NCBI GenBank assembly: GCA_964493075.1
Contig: CAZBNU010000020.1
Coordinates: forward strand, 1 to 33,905
Origin: SLFT01 sp964493075
GTDB taxonomy: Bacteria; Hydrogenedentota; Hydrogenedentia; Hydrogenedentales; CAITNO01
DNA length: 33,905 nt
Direction: 5' to 3'
Shown: in pieces, positions 15,890 through 24,700 of the stretch
Layout: each line of letters opens with the position of its first letter
How positions within the stretch are numbered: the stretch's first letter is position 1
Notes under the pieces: model-generated
Database searches by the model: none
The model's input: only the letters and a program-made list of their open reading frames with translations
Told to the model about the DNA's origin: nothing
Program-made: the position numbers and the translations under genes

Positions 15890-16726
15890 ATGTTTCGTGG
15901 ATTTACAATAATCGTACTTCTTCTAACGCTTGTGGGGTGTAGTGCTTCTGAGAAGAAAGGCACGACCGAAATCATTGCGGGCACGTCGTTGATTGCCGAT
16001 ATAATCAGTGACCTGACAGACGCTTCGGTGGACACCTATACCCTGCTGCCCAGTTCGTCCTGTCCCAGCCAGTTTGACATGAAAGCCAGCGATATTGGGC
16101 GATTGCAGCAAGCGCAATTGATGTTTGTACATCCCTGGCAAATGCAACTCGCGAATATACGGCGCGTGCTGGATGCCGCGAAAATCCCGGAAGGCCGTAT
16201 CCGTATAGTGGAGGTTGCTGGCAACTGGATGGTGCCTGAGGTGCAGGTTGAGGCGACGCAAACCCTTGCCTCCCTGTTGATTGCGCTGCATCCCGCCGAA
16301 GAGGCGTCTATTCAGCAGCGCGTTGAAACCCGAATCAACGAAATTAACCGTATTGAAGCAGAGGCGCGGCACTTAGTGGCATCCGCCAAAAGCATTCCCA
16401 TCCTGTGCAATGAAATGCAGGCGCCCTTTCTCCGGTGGGCAGGTTTTGACGTAGTAGACACCTACGCCCGGCCTGAAGACTGGAGCGTTGCAGAGACAGA
16501 GCGCCTGGTAGCGTTGGGTTGGGAACGTGAGGTTGTGCTGGTAGTGGACAACCTGCAAAGCGGCGGCATACGCATGAGCGAAACCCTCGCTCGTGACATG
16601 AACGCGATAAATGTGGTATTGTCCAATTTCCCGAACGGCGTTCCCGATACACCAACGTGGCAGACTGCGTTTATGGAAAACATCTACCGGCTGCAGAAAG
16701 CACTTGAAACCATCCCTGACCCATGA
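15890..16726 (+). CDS. Metal ABC transporter substrate-binding lipoprotein (ZnuA/TroA-like)
   Basis: 278-residue cluster A-I binding protein for a divalent metal, probably Zn or Mn. The leader ends in the lipobox LVGC (Cys17), so it is membrane-tethered. The fold is supported by IIAGTSLIADIISDL (28-42), MKASDIGRLQQAQLMFV (64-80), a long helical middle section and NEMQAPFLRWAGFDVVDTY. In most ZnuA proteins the first ligand sits in DPHxYEP; here the matching stretch is SSCPSQFDMKASDI with Cys58 and no His. Nearby candidates for metal contact are Cys58 and His81. The gene overlaps the ATPase gene by 4 bases (ATGA), so the operon is tight. The annotated substrate is inferred from family and neighbours. 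Confidence 0.8.
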   Translation: MFRGFTIIVLLLTLVGCSASEKKGTTEIIAGTSLIADIISDLTDASVDTYTLLPSSSCPSQFDMKASDIGRLQQAQLMFVHPWQMQLANIRRVLDAAKIPEGRIRIVEVAGNWMVPEVQVEATQTLASLLIALHPAEEASIQQRVETRINEINRIEAEARHLVASAKSIPILCNEMQAPFLRWAGFDVVDTYARPEDWSVAETERLVALGWEREVVLVVDNLQSGGIRMSETLARDMNAINVVLSNFPNGVPDTPTWQTAFMENIYRLQKALETIPDP

Positions 16727-17442
16727 ATCCCGATTTGATCATAAACCTGCAGAACGCCGTTGTCGCCTATAATGGCACCACGGCGTTGCGCGACATTTCC
16801 CTACAAGTAAACGCCGGGGAATGCGTCGCTGTTATTGGCGCTAACGGTGCGGGGAAAACCACACTGCTCACTGTGATGAACGGGTTCACTCCGCTGACTT
16901 CGGGGCGCATTCAGGTTTTGGGGAGCGTGCCAACAGGGAAAACCGCAACGTTGCTGCGGCGTCGCATTGGGTATGTGGCACAAAGCCAGCCCGTTGATCC
17001 GCGCATGCCGATTACTCTTATTGAGTCGGTCATGACCGGCGTTTACGGGCGGCTGGGCTGGCGGCATAAACCACAACAACGGGACCATGCCCTGGTTGCG
17101 GATACACTGGACAGCCTGCATCTGCTGCATCTTGCCGACCGTCCCCTCGGCCACTTGTCCGGCGGCGAACAACGGCGCGCCATGATTGCCCGATGCCTGG
17201 TGCAGGAACCGGAACTCATGTTGCTGGACGAACCGACGGCGTCACTGGACGACGACTCGCGGGCCATCATCATGCAACTCATGGATGCCGTGCATGAGGA
17301 GCGTGGCGTCACAATGCTGTGGGTTACCCATGACCTTGACGCGCTGCCCTCGGGATGCACCCGCACCCTGCGCATGCGCAACGGCGAAATTGTCGCGAAC
17401 ATGCCCCATGCGCCCCATCTGGAAGCGGAGGGAGCGCTGTGA
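16723..17442 (+). CDS. Metal ABC transporter ATP-binding protein (ZnuC-like)
   Basis: 239-residue ABC ATPase that would energise metal import at the inner membrane. Walker A GANGAGKTT (39-47), signature LSGGEQRRAMIARCL (145-159), Walker B LMLLDEPTASLDDDS (165-179) and switch His203 in VTHDLDAL are all intact. The insert around VDPRMPITLIESVMTGVYGR fits the Zn/Mn importer subgroup. It overlaps the binding-protein gene by 4 bases and the permease gene by 4 bases, indicating coupled translation. Confidence 0.92.
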   Translation: MNPDLIINLQNAVVAYNGTTALRDISLQVNAGECVAVIGANGAGKTTLLTVMNGFTPLTSGRIQVLGSVPTGKTATLLRRRIGYVAQSQPVDPRMPITLIESVMTGVYGRLGWRHKPQQRDHALVADTLDSLHLLHLADRPLGHLSGGEQRRAMIARCLVQEPELMLLDEPTASLDDDSRAIIMQLMDAVHEERGVTMLWVTHDLDALPSGCTRTLRMRNGEIVANMPHAPHLEAEGAL

Positions 17443-18260
17443 ACGAATACCTGATAAACGCCACATTTGCAGGACTTTTTTCAGGTGCATTGTGCGGCAT
17501 TGTCGGCGTGTTTCTCGTTACCATGCAGGCGTCGTTCCTTGGCATCTGCATTGCCCATGCCGCCTTTGCCGGGGCGTTACTAGGACTGCTTCTGGAGTTT
17601 AACCCCATACTCGGCGCTGTGCTTTTCAGCATTGCCGCTGCTGCTGTCATCGGCCCCATTGCGGATCGCGGCGCACTCGCGCCGGATGCCGCGATCGGTA
17701 TTTTATTCTCGGTGATGATCGGCGTCGCTTTTCTCATCCTCGGCATGATGCCCTCGGGCAGACCCGAAGCGCTCAGTCTCTTCTGGGGGGCAATCCTGAC
17801 TGTATCCCGCAGCGACATTGCCGTGCTGGCATTCGTGCTGCTTGCGGTGATTGTCTTGCTGGTGCTGTTCTTCCGGCAGGTGCAGGTGGTGGTGTGCCAT
17901 CGCGCTGTCGCCGCCGCCGCAGGCATTCCCGCCACCCTGTGCTTCTACGGCATGCTCTGCGCCACTGGCGTATCCATTGCGGTGTCCTTGCCCAGCGTGG
18001 GCGGACTACTCGTATACAGCCTTGTCATCAACCCCGCCGCGGCAGCGTATCAACTTACCTACAACTTCAAACTGCTGCTGGTGCTGGCGGCTGTTTTCGG
18101 CGTAGCATCCTGCTGGATCGGGCTTGTCCTCTCTTACGTGTTTGACGCACCGGCAGGCGCGGTCATCGTACTGACCTCGGCGATTATATTCGCGCTGGCC
18201 TGTATCCTGTCACCCAAAAGGAGACGCGTACCATGGCGCACAACAGCAACGAAACACTGA
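17439..18260 (+). CDS. Metal ABC transporter permease (ZnuB-like)
   Basis: 273-residue ABC-3 family permease with about eight membrane helices, including ATFAGLFSGALCGIVGVFLV, GAVLFSIAAAAVIGPIAD and LPSVGGLLVYSLVINPAAAA (the conserved loop preceding the coupling region). The start is GTG, overlapping the ATPase stop as GTGA, with GGAGGGAG just ahead. The open frame to 17355 is a shadow of the ATPase gene. The last nine codons overlap the methyltransferase gene. Confidence 0.9.
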   Translation: MNEYLINATFAGLFSGALCGIVGVFLVTMQASFLGICIAHAAFAGALLGLLLEFNPILGAVLFSIAAAAVIGPIADRGALAPDAAIGILFSVMIGVAFLILGMMPSGRPEALSLFWGAILTVSRSDIAVLAFVLLAVIVLLVLFFRQVQVVVCHRAVAAAAGIPATLCFYGMLCATGVSIAVSLPSVGGLLVYSLVINPAAAAYQLTYNFKLLLVLAAVFGVASCWIGLVLSYVFDAPAGAVIVLTSAIIFALACILSPKRRRVPWRTTATKH

Positions 18261-18874
18261 CCCGCACACGCGCCTTCTTCGACGAACGCGCCACAAACTG
18301 GGACACCATGATCAGCGCCGGACACGGCCAGTGTCTGCGCAAAATTGTGGAAGCACTGCCTATTCGGCCTGACGCAGCCGTTCTCGATGTGGGCACGGGC
18401 ACTGGCGTGCTGTTGCCCATACTCGCGGATATGCTGAATGAATGCGGATGGGTGGTTGCTGTAGACGTTTCCTTCAGGATGATTCAGGAGACCAAAGGAC
18501 GCATTGCTTCATTGGATACCAAGCCTGTCTTTCCTGTGTTCTCTCTGCTTCATGCCGATGTTGTGCAACCGCCGCTACGAGATGCCGCCTTTGACTGGGT
18601 TATCTGCAACAGCTGCTTTCCCCATTTTCATGACCAGCAGCAGGCCATCCGCGCCATGGCGCACTTATTGAAACCAGGCGGAAGGCTGGTGGTATGCCAC
18701 ACGGAAAGCCGCGACGCCATCAACGAACTGCATCGCAAGGTAGGCGGGGTGGTGGGCGGTCATGAACTCCCGGAAGATGACACCATGCGCGCCCTGGTCG
18801 TCAATGCCGGACTAATAGTTGAAGCCTTGGACAGCACGCCAGACCAGTATCTTATGGTTGCTCAGACCCCTTAA
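18233..18874 (+). CDS. Class I SAM-dependent methyltransferase
   Basis: 213-residue methyltransferase. Motif I LDVGTGTGVLL (51-61), acidic Asp in VVAVDVSFRM, ADVVQPPLRDAAFDWVICN (motif II/III region) and HLLKPGGRLVVCH are clear. AAGGAG lies 7-8 bases before its ATG, and the gene starts inside the permease gene (28-base overlap). It is therefore the fourth member of the metal-ABC operon. The substrate is not known. A metal-linked role, such as small-molecule chelator or metalloid methylation, is only inferred from the neighbours. The last bases overlap the convergent repeat-protein gene (shared TTAA). Confidence 0.85.
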   Translation: MAHNSNETLTRTRAFFDERATNWDTMISAGHGQCLRKIVEALPIRPDAAVLDVGTGTGVLLPILADMLNECGWVVAVDVSFRMIQETKGRIASLDTKPVFPVFSLLHADVVQPPLRDAAFDWVICNSCFPHFHDQQQAIRAMAHLLKPGGRLVVCHTESRDAINELHRKVGGVVGGHELPEDDTMRALVVNAGLIVEALDSTPDQYLMVAQTP

Positions 18875-19719
18875 GGTACGTAGCCAAAAGGTCCCGGCGC
18901 AAAACCGTCTTCACTGTCCGGATCAACGTGGTACAGTTGGAAGGGCGCGTTGTAGAGTTGGATCATGCGGAGCAGTTCGGAAAAGGAAATTTTCCAGTCA
19001 GCAGGGGCATAATCGGCATCGTGGGGATTGCAGTCCTGTGTACCGGAACCGGTATCATACCCATCCTCTCCCGCCACATCACAGTGATACCCCCCGGCAT
19101 TGTAGAGTTGTATCACCCGCAGCAGTTCCTGCATTGATATCGTCCAGTCTGTGTCCGTATCCGCCTTGTGATTGCCCGGTGTTTCGATAACGCGCACACT
19201 GCCATTACTTACCTGAACGACAACATATTTTGCTAAAGCGTCCGCACCATGGGTGGTCGAATTCAGGATGGACAGTACGTTGCCAATCTGTGCCGATGGC
19301 TTCGCCTGCACTTTCAGGTAGGCAATCGTACCTGAAGGCACGGGCTCTGTTCCGCCAAATACCGCAATCGCAATGGTATCATTCTTTAATTCATAGTCGA
19401 GTGATTTCTGGTTGTCCGTAACCAGGGGTGTGGGTCGAATTTCCAGGACCTCGAGTTTTGTTGACTGGTAGGCAAACCGCAGCACGAGCGTGGCTGGGGG
19501 CTGTTCATCGGGTGCGACATAGGTGACTGCCACCAATGCGGGCACCTCCCTTGGCGCTTGGATTCTGGCGATGTCAACCTGTCCCTGACCCATCGCGCAA
19601 AGAGAGGACAGCAGAAAAATCGCCAGCAAAAAATGCAAGCCGGGCTTACGACAATAGCGCAGGACCGTACCCTGCATTCTTCCGCTATTTCGATTATGTC
19701 TCACTGCAACCATTTTCAT
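18871..19719 (-). CDS. Secreted protein with cohesin-like domain and two C-terminal SELLR-IQLYN repeats
   Basis: 282-residue exported protein. A basic N-terminus and hydrophobic stretch LHFLLAIFLLSSLCAMGQG form the signal. Residues 50-170 look like a beta-rich cohesin-type fold (TLVLRFAYQSTKLEVLEI, GTIAYLKVQAKPSAQIGNVL). The C-terminus has two related units, DTDWTISMQELLRVIQLYN near 189-207 and ADWKISFSELLRMIQLYN near 240-257. Each is followed by an acidic stretch ending GEDGY or SEDGF, like calcium-binding dockerin-type repeats. I associate this motif with Hydrogenedentes- and Lentisphaerae-like genomes. The start is uncertain: Met15 is an alternative. It stops inside the convergent methyltransferase stop. 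Confidence 0.7.
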   Translation of the reverse strand: MKMVAVRHNRNSGRMQGTVLRYCRKPGLHFLLAIFLLSSLCAMGQGQVDIARIQAPREVPALVAVTYVAPDEQPPATLVLRFAYQSTKLEVLEIRPTPLVTDNQKSLDYELKNDTIAIAVFGGTEPVPSGTIAYLKVQAKPSAQIGNVLSILNSTTHGADALAKYVVVQVSNGSVRVIETPGNHKADTDTDWTISMQELLRVIQLYNAGGYHCDVAGEDGYDTGSGTQDCNPHDADYAPADWKISFSELLRMIQLYNAPFQLYHVDPDSEDGFAPGPFGYVP

Positions 19720-19940
19720 ACAACCTGAATACTGGCCTTCGTTGTTAAGTGCTCATTTGAGTATACCATGATTCGTCTGCCAACAGCATGCGGCGGGCCG
19801 TACCTGACGCAGGCCTAACCGTAATGACGACCTTGGTGGCATGCTAATTCGTTTGTAGCACAAGGGATTTTGTATCGGTTACCCATCCGGGAATCCAACT
19901 GTAGTATACTCTATCGCGTGTACAAGTGAAAGGATCATCC

Positions 19941-20228
19941 ATGACCGACGCCCCCCATAATTGGGTTACTATTGCCCACTTCTTCTCTCCTGTGGAAGCA
20001 CTGTTCTTCAAGAATGTTCTGGAAGGGCACGATATCCCCGCATTCGTGCCCAACGAGTTTATGGGCCATCTGGATATACGGTTGATACGCGGCGGCGGCG
20101 GCGTGCAACTGAAAGTGCCGTCCGACCGCGTGGATGAAGCAAAAGCGTTACTGGAAACGCCGCCGGACATGGACGATGTGTCCGAGCAAGACTATGACGA
20201 GGAAGAAGACGGAGAAGCATCCGACTGA
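19941..20228 (+). CDS. DUF2007-type small cytoplasmic protein
   Basis: 95-residue protein with the DUF2007 pattern: a beta strand (WVTIAHFFSPVEALFFKNVL), EGHDIPAFV, and VQLKVPSDRVDEAKALLE. The tail from residue 75 is almost wholly acidic. Such domains are annotated as putative signal-transducing proteins with unknown partner. The ATG at 19941 has AAGG 7 bases ahead; a GTG five codons earlier is less likely. The end of the gene lies in a duplicated 17-base segment. Confidence 0.75.
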   Translation: MTDAPHNWVTIAHFFSPVEALFFKNVLEGHDIPAFVPNEFMGHLDIRLIRGGGGVQLKVPSDRVDEAKALLETPPDMDDVSEQDYDEEEDGEASD

Positions 20229-20302
20229 GAACGATGACAAATTCCGTCATTGCGAGGCACGAAGCAATCTCGTTTTCATGATGCGGAAGCGTCCGACTGA
20301 GA
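20214..20302. repeat. Palindromic repeat flanked by 17-bp direct repeats
   Basis: GAAGCATCCGACTGAGA (20214-20230) and GAAGCGTCCGACTGAGA (20286-20302) match at 16 of 17 positions, 72 bases apart. Between them is a TCATTGCGAGGCACGAAGCAAT-type unit with ATGAC/GTCAT and ATTGC/GCAAT stems. The left direct repeat carries the DUF2007 stop. Confidence 0.65.
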
Positions 20303-20317
20303 CGCGTCACCGTGCGG

Positions 20318-21604
20318 TTATTGTTTCAACGCTGCGATATTCGCCACTGCCTTTTCAATCATCTTTTCTGCCGTTCCCACTGGGACCCATGCCACCAGGG
20401 GGTCCGCGCCGTAACCGCCCTGTTCGACGCCTTCCTGTGTGGGTACATACATGGAGTGACCATTGCAACAGCCAAACACGAGTGTGTGCGGTGTTGCGGA
20501 TTGCGCCTTGATGCGGTTGGAAATTTCGGAGAATAACTCGGCTGATCCGCCAACGATAGCGAGGTCGTTGTTGATAATCAGCGTGTCCATGCGCACCGTC
20601 ACCTGATTGTCCGGCACTTCCACCGTCAACGCCAGCATCTCCGGAAAGAAGCCTTGTTTCAGTGCGCCCACAATTACCTTGTCAGTAAAATCCAGACGGG
20701 ATTGCCCAGTGAAGTTTTCTGTCATACCTTTAATTGAGGGCGTCGCCGGAACGCTTGTTTCAACGGCCTGCGCCATCTCGATGACCTTGGCGCCTATCGC
20801 CTTGCCAAAGCCATCTATGCCGCGCCGTCCGTCCGTGGTATTGGGCGACATGTCCCCTTCCGCACCCTGCATGAAAAAGCACTGGCCACCCAGTTCGCGT
20901 TCCACTGCCATCTCCATGTGTCCGGGCCATTCGGAAGTCCAGTGCAGGTTGAACACGCTTTCAATGGTGGGGTGGGCGCCGAAATTAACCATGATGGAAA
21001 TGGGTTTGCCATCCAGCGTATCAAAGCGTACCACCGACAGGCGGGGGTCTTTCGGTTTGGGCTCTTTTTTCGCGTGGCGGTTGCGGTTAAAATCTGTCTC
21101 TTCTACGGCGATGCCCATGCGCGCATCTACCGCCTTTTCCGCGGCTTCCACAATCGCCTCAATGATGGTATGGGGCAGCTGCTGCGCATAGGCCACCGCA
21201 TCATCGTATTTGCCTTTTCCCATGCCCGGTTCGTCCAGCAGTTCAATGGCTGGTCCATGATGGGTATGGGAACCCACTGCCAGCACATAGTCCACGCCCG
21301 CCTTTTCTTTTACTTCACGCTCAATAAGTTCCATCATGGCAAATGTGGGACCACGACCAAGATCAAGGCCCACAAACGCCGCCTTGGAATCGCCAACATC
21401 AATCACCAGCGCCTTGGCAAACAGAGAATCCCGCGTGGAAGCGCCGGGTAAGGCGTGTCGTGCGCCGTACCCCCACATGGGAATCGGTTTCTGCGGGGTA
21501 ATATCACGTCGGGCAACGCCCACCTTAAACGTGGCGGCAGAAACCACCGGCGCAGCCAATATCAAGGCACAAGCAATAAGCAGCGATAAAATATGATTCC
21601 GCAT
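20318..21604 (-). CDS. Neutral/alkaline ceramidase-like secreted hydrolase
   Basis: 428-residue protein with a signal peptide (MRNHIL...VVSA, cut near residue 23) followed by the start of the neutral ceramidase-like fold: FKVGVARRDITPQKPIPMWGYG. HTHHGP (113-118) matches the zinc-binding His motif, and GAHPTIE plus GAEGDMSPN fit the family. Many genes of this group act on unknown substrates and are annotated 'neutral/alkaline non-lysosomal ceramidase'. The Met at 21604 is chosen for the AGGAG 10 bases before it and for the signal that follows. It is shorter than full ceramidases (~650-750 residues), lacking their C-terminal beta domain. Confidence 0.8.
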   Translation of the reverse strand: MRNHILSLLIACALILAAPVVSAATFKVGVARRDITPQKPIPMWGYGARHALPGASTRDSLFAKALVIDVGDSKAAFVGLDLGRGPTFAMMELIEREVKEKAGVDYVLAVGSHTHHGPAIELLDEPGMGKGKYDDAVAYAQQLPHTIIEAIVEAAEKAVDARMGIAVEETDFNRNRHAKKEPKPKDPRLSVVRFDTLDGKPISIMVNFGAHPTIESVFNLHWTSEWPGHMEMAVERELGGQCFFMQGAEGDMSPNTTDGRRGIDGFGKAIGAKVIEMAQAVETSVPATPSIKGMTENFTGQSRLDFTDKVIVGALKQGFFPEMLALTVEVPDNQVTVRMDTLIINNDLAIVGGSAELFSEISNRIKAQSATPHTLVFGCCNGHSMYVPTQEGVEQGGYGADPLVAWVPVGTAEKMIEKAVANIAALKQ

Positions 21605-21744
21605 AATGGGCATTCTCCTGTTAAGTTTACACTGGCAGCTGGCATCATGCACCTTCTATGCGGTACAAGATTCCAGCATTTCATATGACCATTGCCGCCG
21701 ACACAAGGTTTCAGATTGACTTGTTATCTTTCCGTTTTTGGTGT

Positions 21745-24700
21745 CTATTCCGTCATCAAGGCGGCATTCGCTTTTGCTGCGAGTTCCTGGATGGAAAAAG
21801 GCTTCTGGATAAAGAAAATATTGTCATCCAATACACCGTGATGGGCAATGACGTTTGCCGTATACCCGGACATGAACAGTATCCTGATCCCGGGATACTG
21901 CTGCTGTATCTGCTGTGCCAGATCACGGCCATTCATACCAGGCATGATTACATCGGTGACAAGCAGATCAATCTTACCTTCATATTCTTTCGCCAGTTGC
22001 AGTGCTTCTTTAGGATTGGCTGCCGCCAGCACGTTATATTCCAGGCTTTCCAGCATGTTTTGACCCATTTTCAGCAGTGCCACCTCGTCCTCCACAATCA
22101 ACACAGTCTTGCCTTTGCCAGAGGGTAGGGGCGCCTGTTCTGCGATTTGTTCTTTTACTTCTGTCTCGCCAATGTGTCTGGGCAGATAGATTCTGAAGGT
22201 GGTGCCCTGCCCGGGTTCGCTGTACACGTTGATAAACCCATTGTTCTGTCGGACTATCCCGTACACCGTCGCCAGTCCCAGCCCGGTGCCTTCGCCAATC
22301 TTCTTGGTGGTGAAAAAGGGCTCAAACAGGTGGCCCTTGGTTTCTGTGTCCATGCCGCATCCGTCATCACTCACTGCGAGCATCACATAGTCGCCGGGCA
22401 CAAACTCCAGATGACTGGCGCAGTACTCTTCATCAAAAGTGGCCTTGCCCGTCTCAATGGTAAGTTTGCCCACCCCCTTGATAGCGTCTTTGGCGTTTAC
22501 GCATAGATTCGCCAGAATCTGGTCCAGTTGGGACGGGTCCATTTTCACCGGCCACAGCCCGTCTTCGGATATCCACGACAGGTCTATGTTTTCGCCAATG
22601 AGCCGTCGCAGCATAGATAGCATGGTCTCGACTGTTTCGTTCAGATTCAGCACTTTGGGCATGATGGTCTGTTTTCGTGCGAAGGCCAGCAGTTGCCGTG
22701 TAATTTCCGCGGAACGTTTTCCTGCCTCCATCACTTCCTGCAAATCATCATAAACCGGATGCGTCTCCTCGACCTTATCCATCGCCATTTCCGTGAACCC
22801 AAGGATGACGCCGAGCATGTTATTGAAGTCATGGGCCACGCCTCCGGCAAGCCGTCCCACCGACTCCATCTTCTGGGACTGCACCAATTGTGCCTGAAGA
22901 CTTTCGTGCTCCCGCTCCGCACGCTTGCGTTCTGTAATGTCTTCGGCAAACCCCAGAAAACGCTCTTCACTTAATTTGACTGCGGATACATACCACTGTC
23001 TCGGTTCTCCGGATTTATGGAGGCATGTTAGTTCGCCATAACTCTCGCCCTCAACAAGCAGTTTCTGAAAATGTGCCATTCCCAATTCGAGACTATCGGC
23101 GCCAAATAGATCGGATACTGACATGGCGCATAATTCTTCTTCCGAATAGCCGGTAATGCGCGCCGCCGCAGGGTTCACCGAGAGGTAGCGGCCGGTGCGG
23201 TCGGTGAGGAAAATACCGAAGGGCGCTTCCTCCACATAACTGCGGAACTGCGTTTCGCTTTCACGTAAGGCCTGCTGTGCTGCAACACGTTCCGTTATGT
23301 CCCGTGTCACGCCCTGCAACCCAATGGCCGTACCATCATCTAGCCGCAATATCTTTCCTGTAATTTCCACGTTGATCAAAGAACCATCACGCCTAATCAT
23401 CTCTGCCTGGAAGATAGTACGTATAAAGTTAGCCGGGGCAGCCAAGGCTGCGGCTATTTCGCTTGCCATAATGGCATAATTTTCTTCATCGCAGTACTTG
23501 CTGAGGGGAGAACCGATCATTTCTTCCGGGCTGTACCCCAGCAATACCATGCTTGCCGGATTGATGTATTCGAACACAACATCCAGGTTTAGACGCCAGA
23601 TACAATCCACTGTGTTGTCAGCCAGCAGCCGATAGTTTGTTTCGCTTGCACGCAAGGCATCTGCTGCGAGATGTTGTTCTTTTTCTATTTCGATGCCGTA
23701 AAGTGCATAGGAAACGTCGCCAGCGAGTTCCTTGAACAACGAAATTTCCTCCGGATCGTCGGCCATGCCAACAGGCAATGAAACAACGATGGCGCCATAT
23801 TCCCGGTCATTGTGTTGAAGGAGTCCTGCCAATGCTGCTGTGCCGCGATAACTTTGTGCCAGCGGACAGGGAACGCAGTTTTCACGTGGGTTATGCATGA
23901 CCACAATGTCCCCCTGATCCTTGGCCAGGCGACAACATTCTGGAACAGCGTTGTGATCCAGTTGCGCGAGCAATGGCCTGAAATCCTCACCGATACCGGA
24001 GGATGCCGCAAGCCCCAGGCCGCCGTCAGCATTCCGCATTCCTATCCACACCGACTGGTAGCCGCGTGTTTCGGTCAGAATTTCACAGGCTTGACACAGT
24101 AACGTCTCCGTATCTTTTTCATGGGTAATCAGTTGGTTCACATTACGAATGGCGCGCAAAACTTCTGTCAAATGTTGTAGTCTCTCTTCTGCCTGCCTGC
24201 GTGCCGTAATATCCACAACTGTCGTAATAAAATACAGGGGATCACCATTCTGGTCTCGTCGCAACGCCACACTAATATCCGCCCAGACAATGTCGCCGTT
24301 TTTGTGCAGGTAGGGCTTTTCAAAGCGTGTGGCGCTGTTCAGCCCCTGGAAAAGTGTATTCAGTTTCTTTTCCACTTCAGGAACAAAGTCCGGCGGCGTG
24401 ATGTCCTGCCATCGCTTGCCTTTGAGTTCTTCCGGGGTATAGCCCAGATAATCAGCGAATGCCTGGTTTACGTTAATTTCGCCCGTGGGCCGGGTAATGG
24501 ACTTGCCCACATTCGCTGCCTCGAAAACCTCCCGGAACCGTTCAAGGCTATGCCGCAGTTCACGGGTCTTTTCTGCCACCTGCCGCCGCAACGACCACGA
24601 CCAGACAAACCCCAGCGCAAGCAGGAGCAGTAAGGGAATGATGACGAAAGCAGAGTAGCGAAGGGCCGTCAGCGTAGAGATTGATTTTTCCTGATATATG

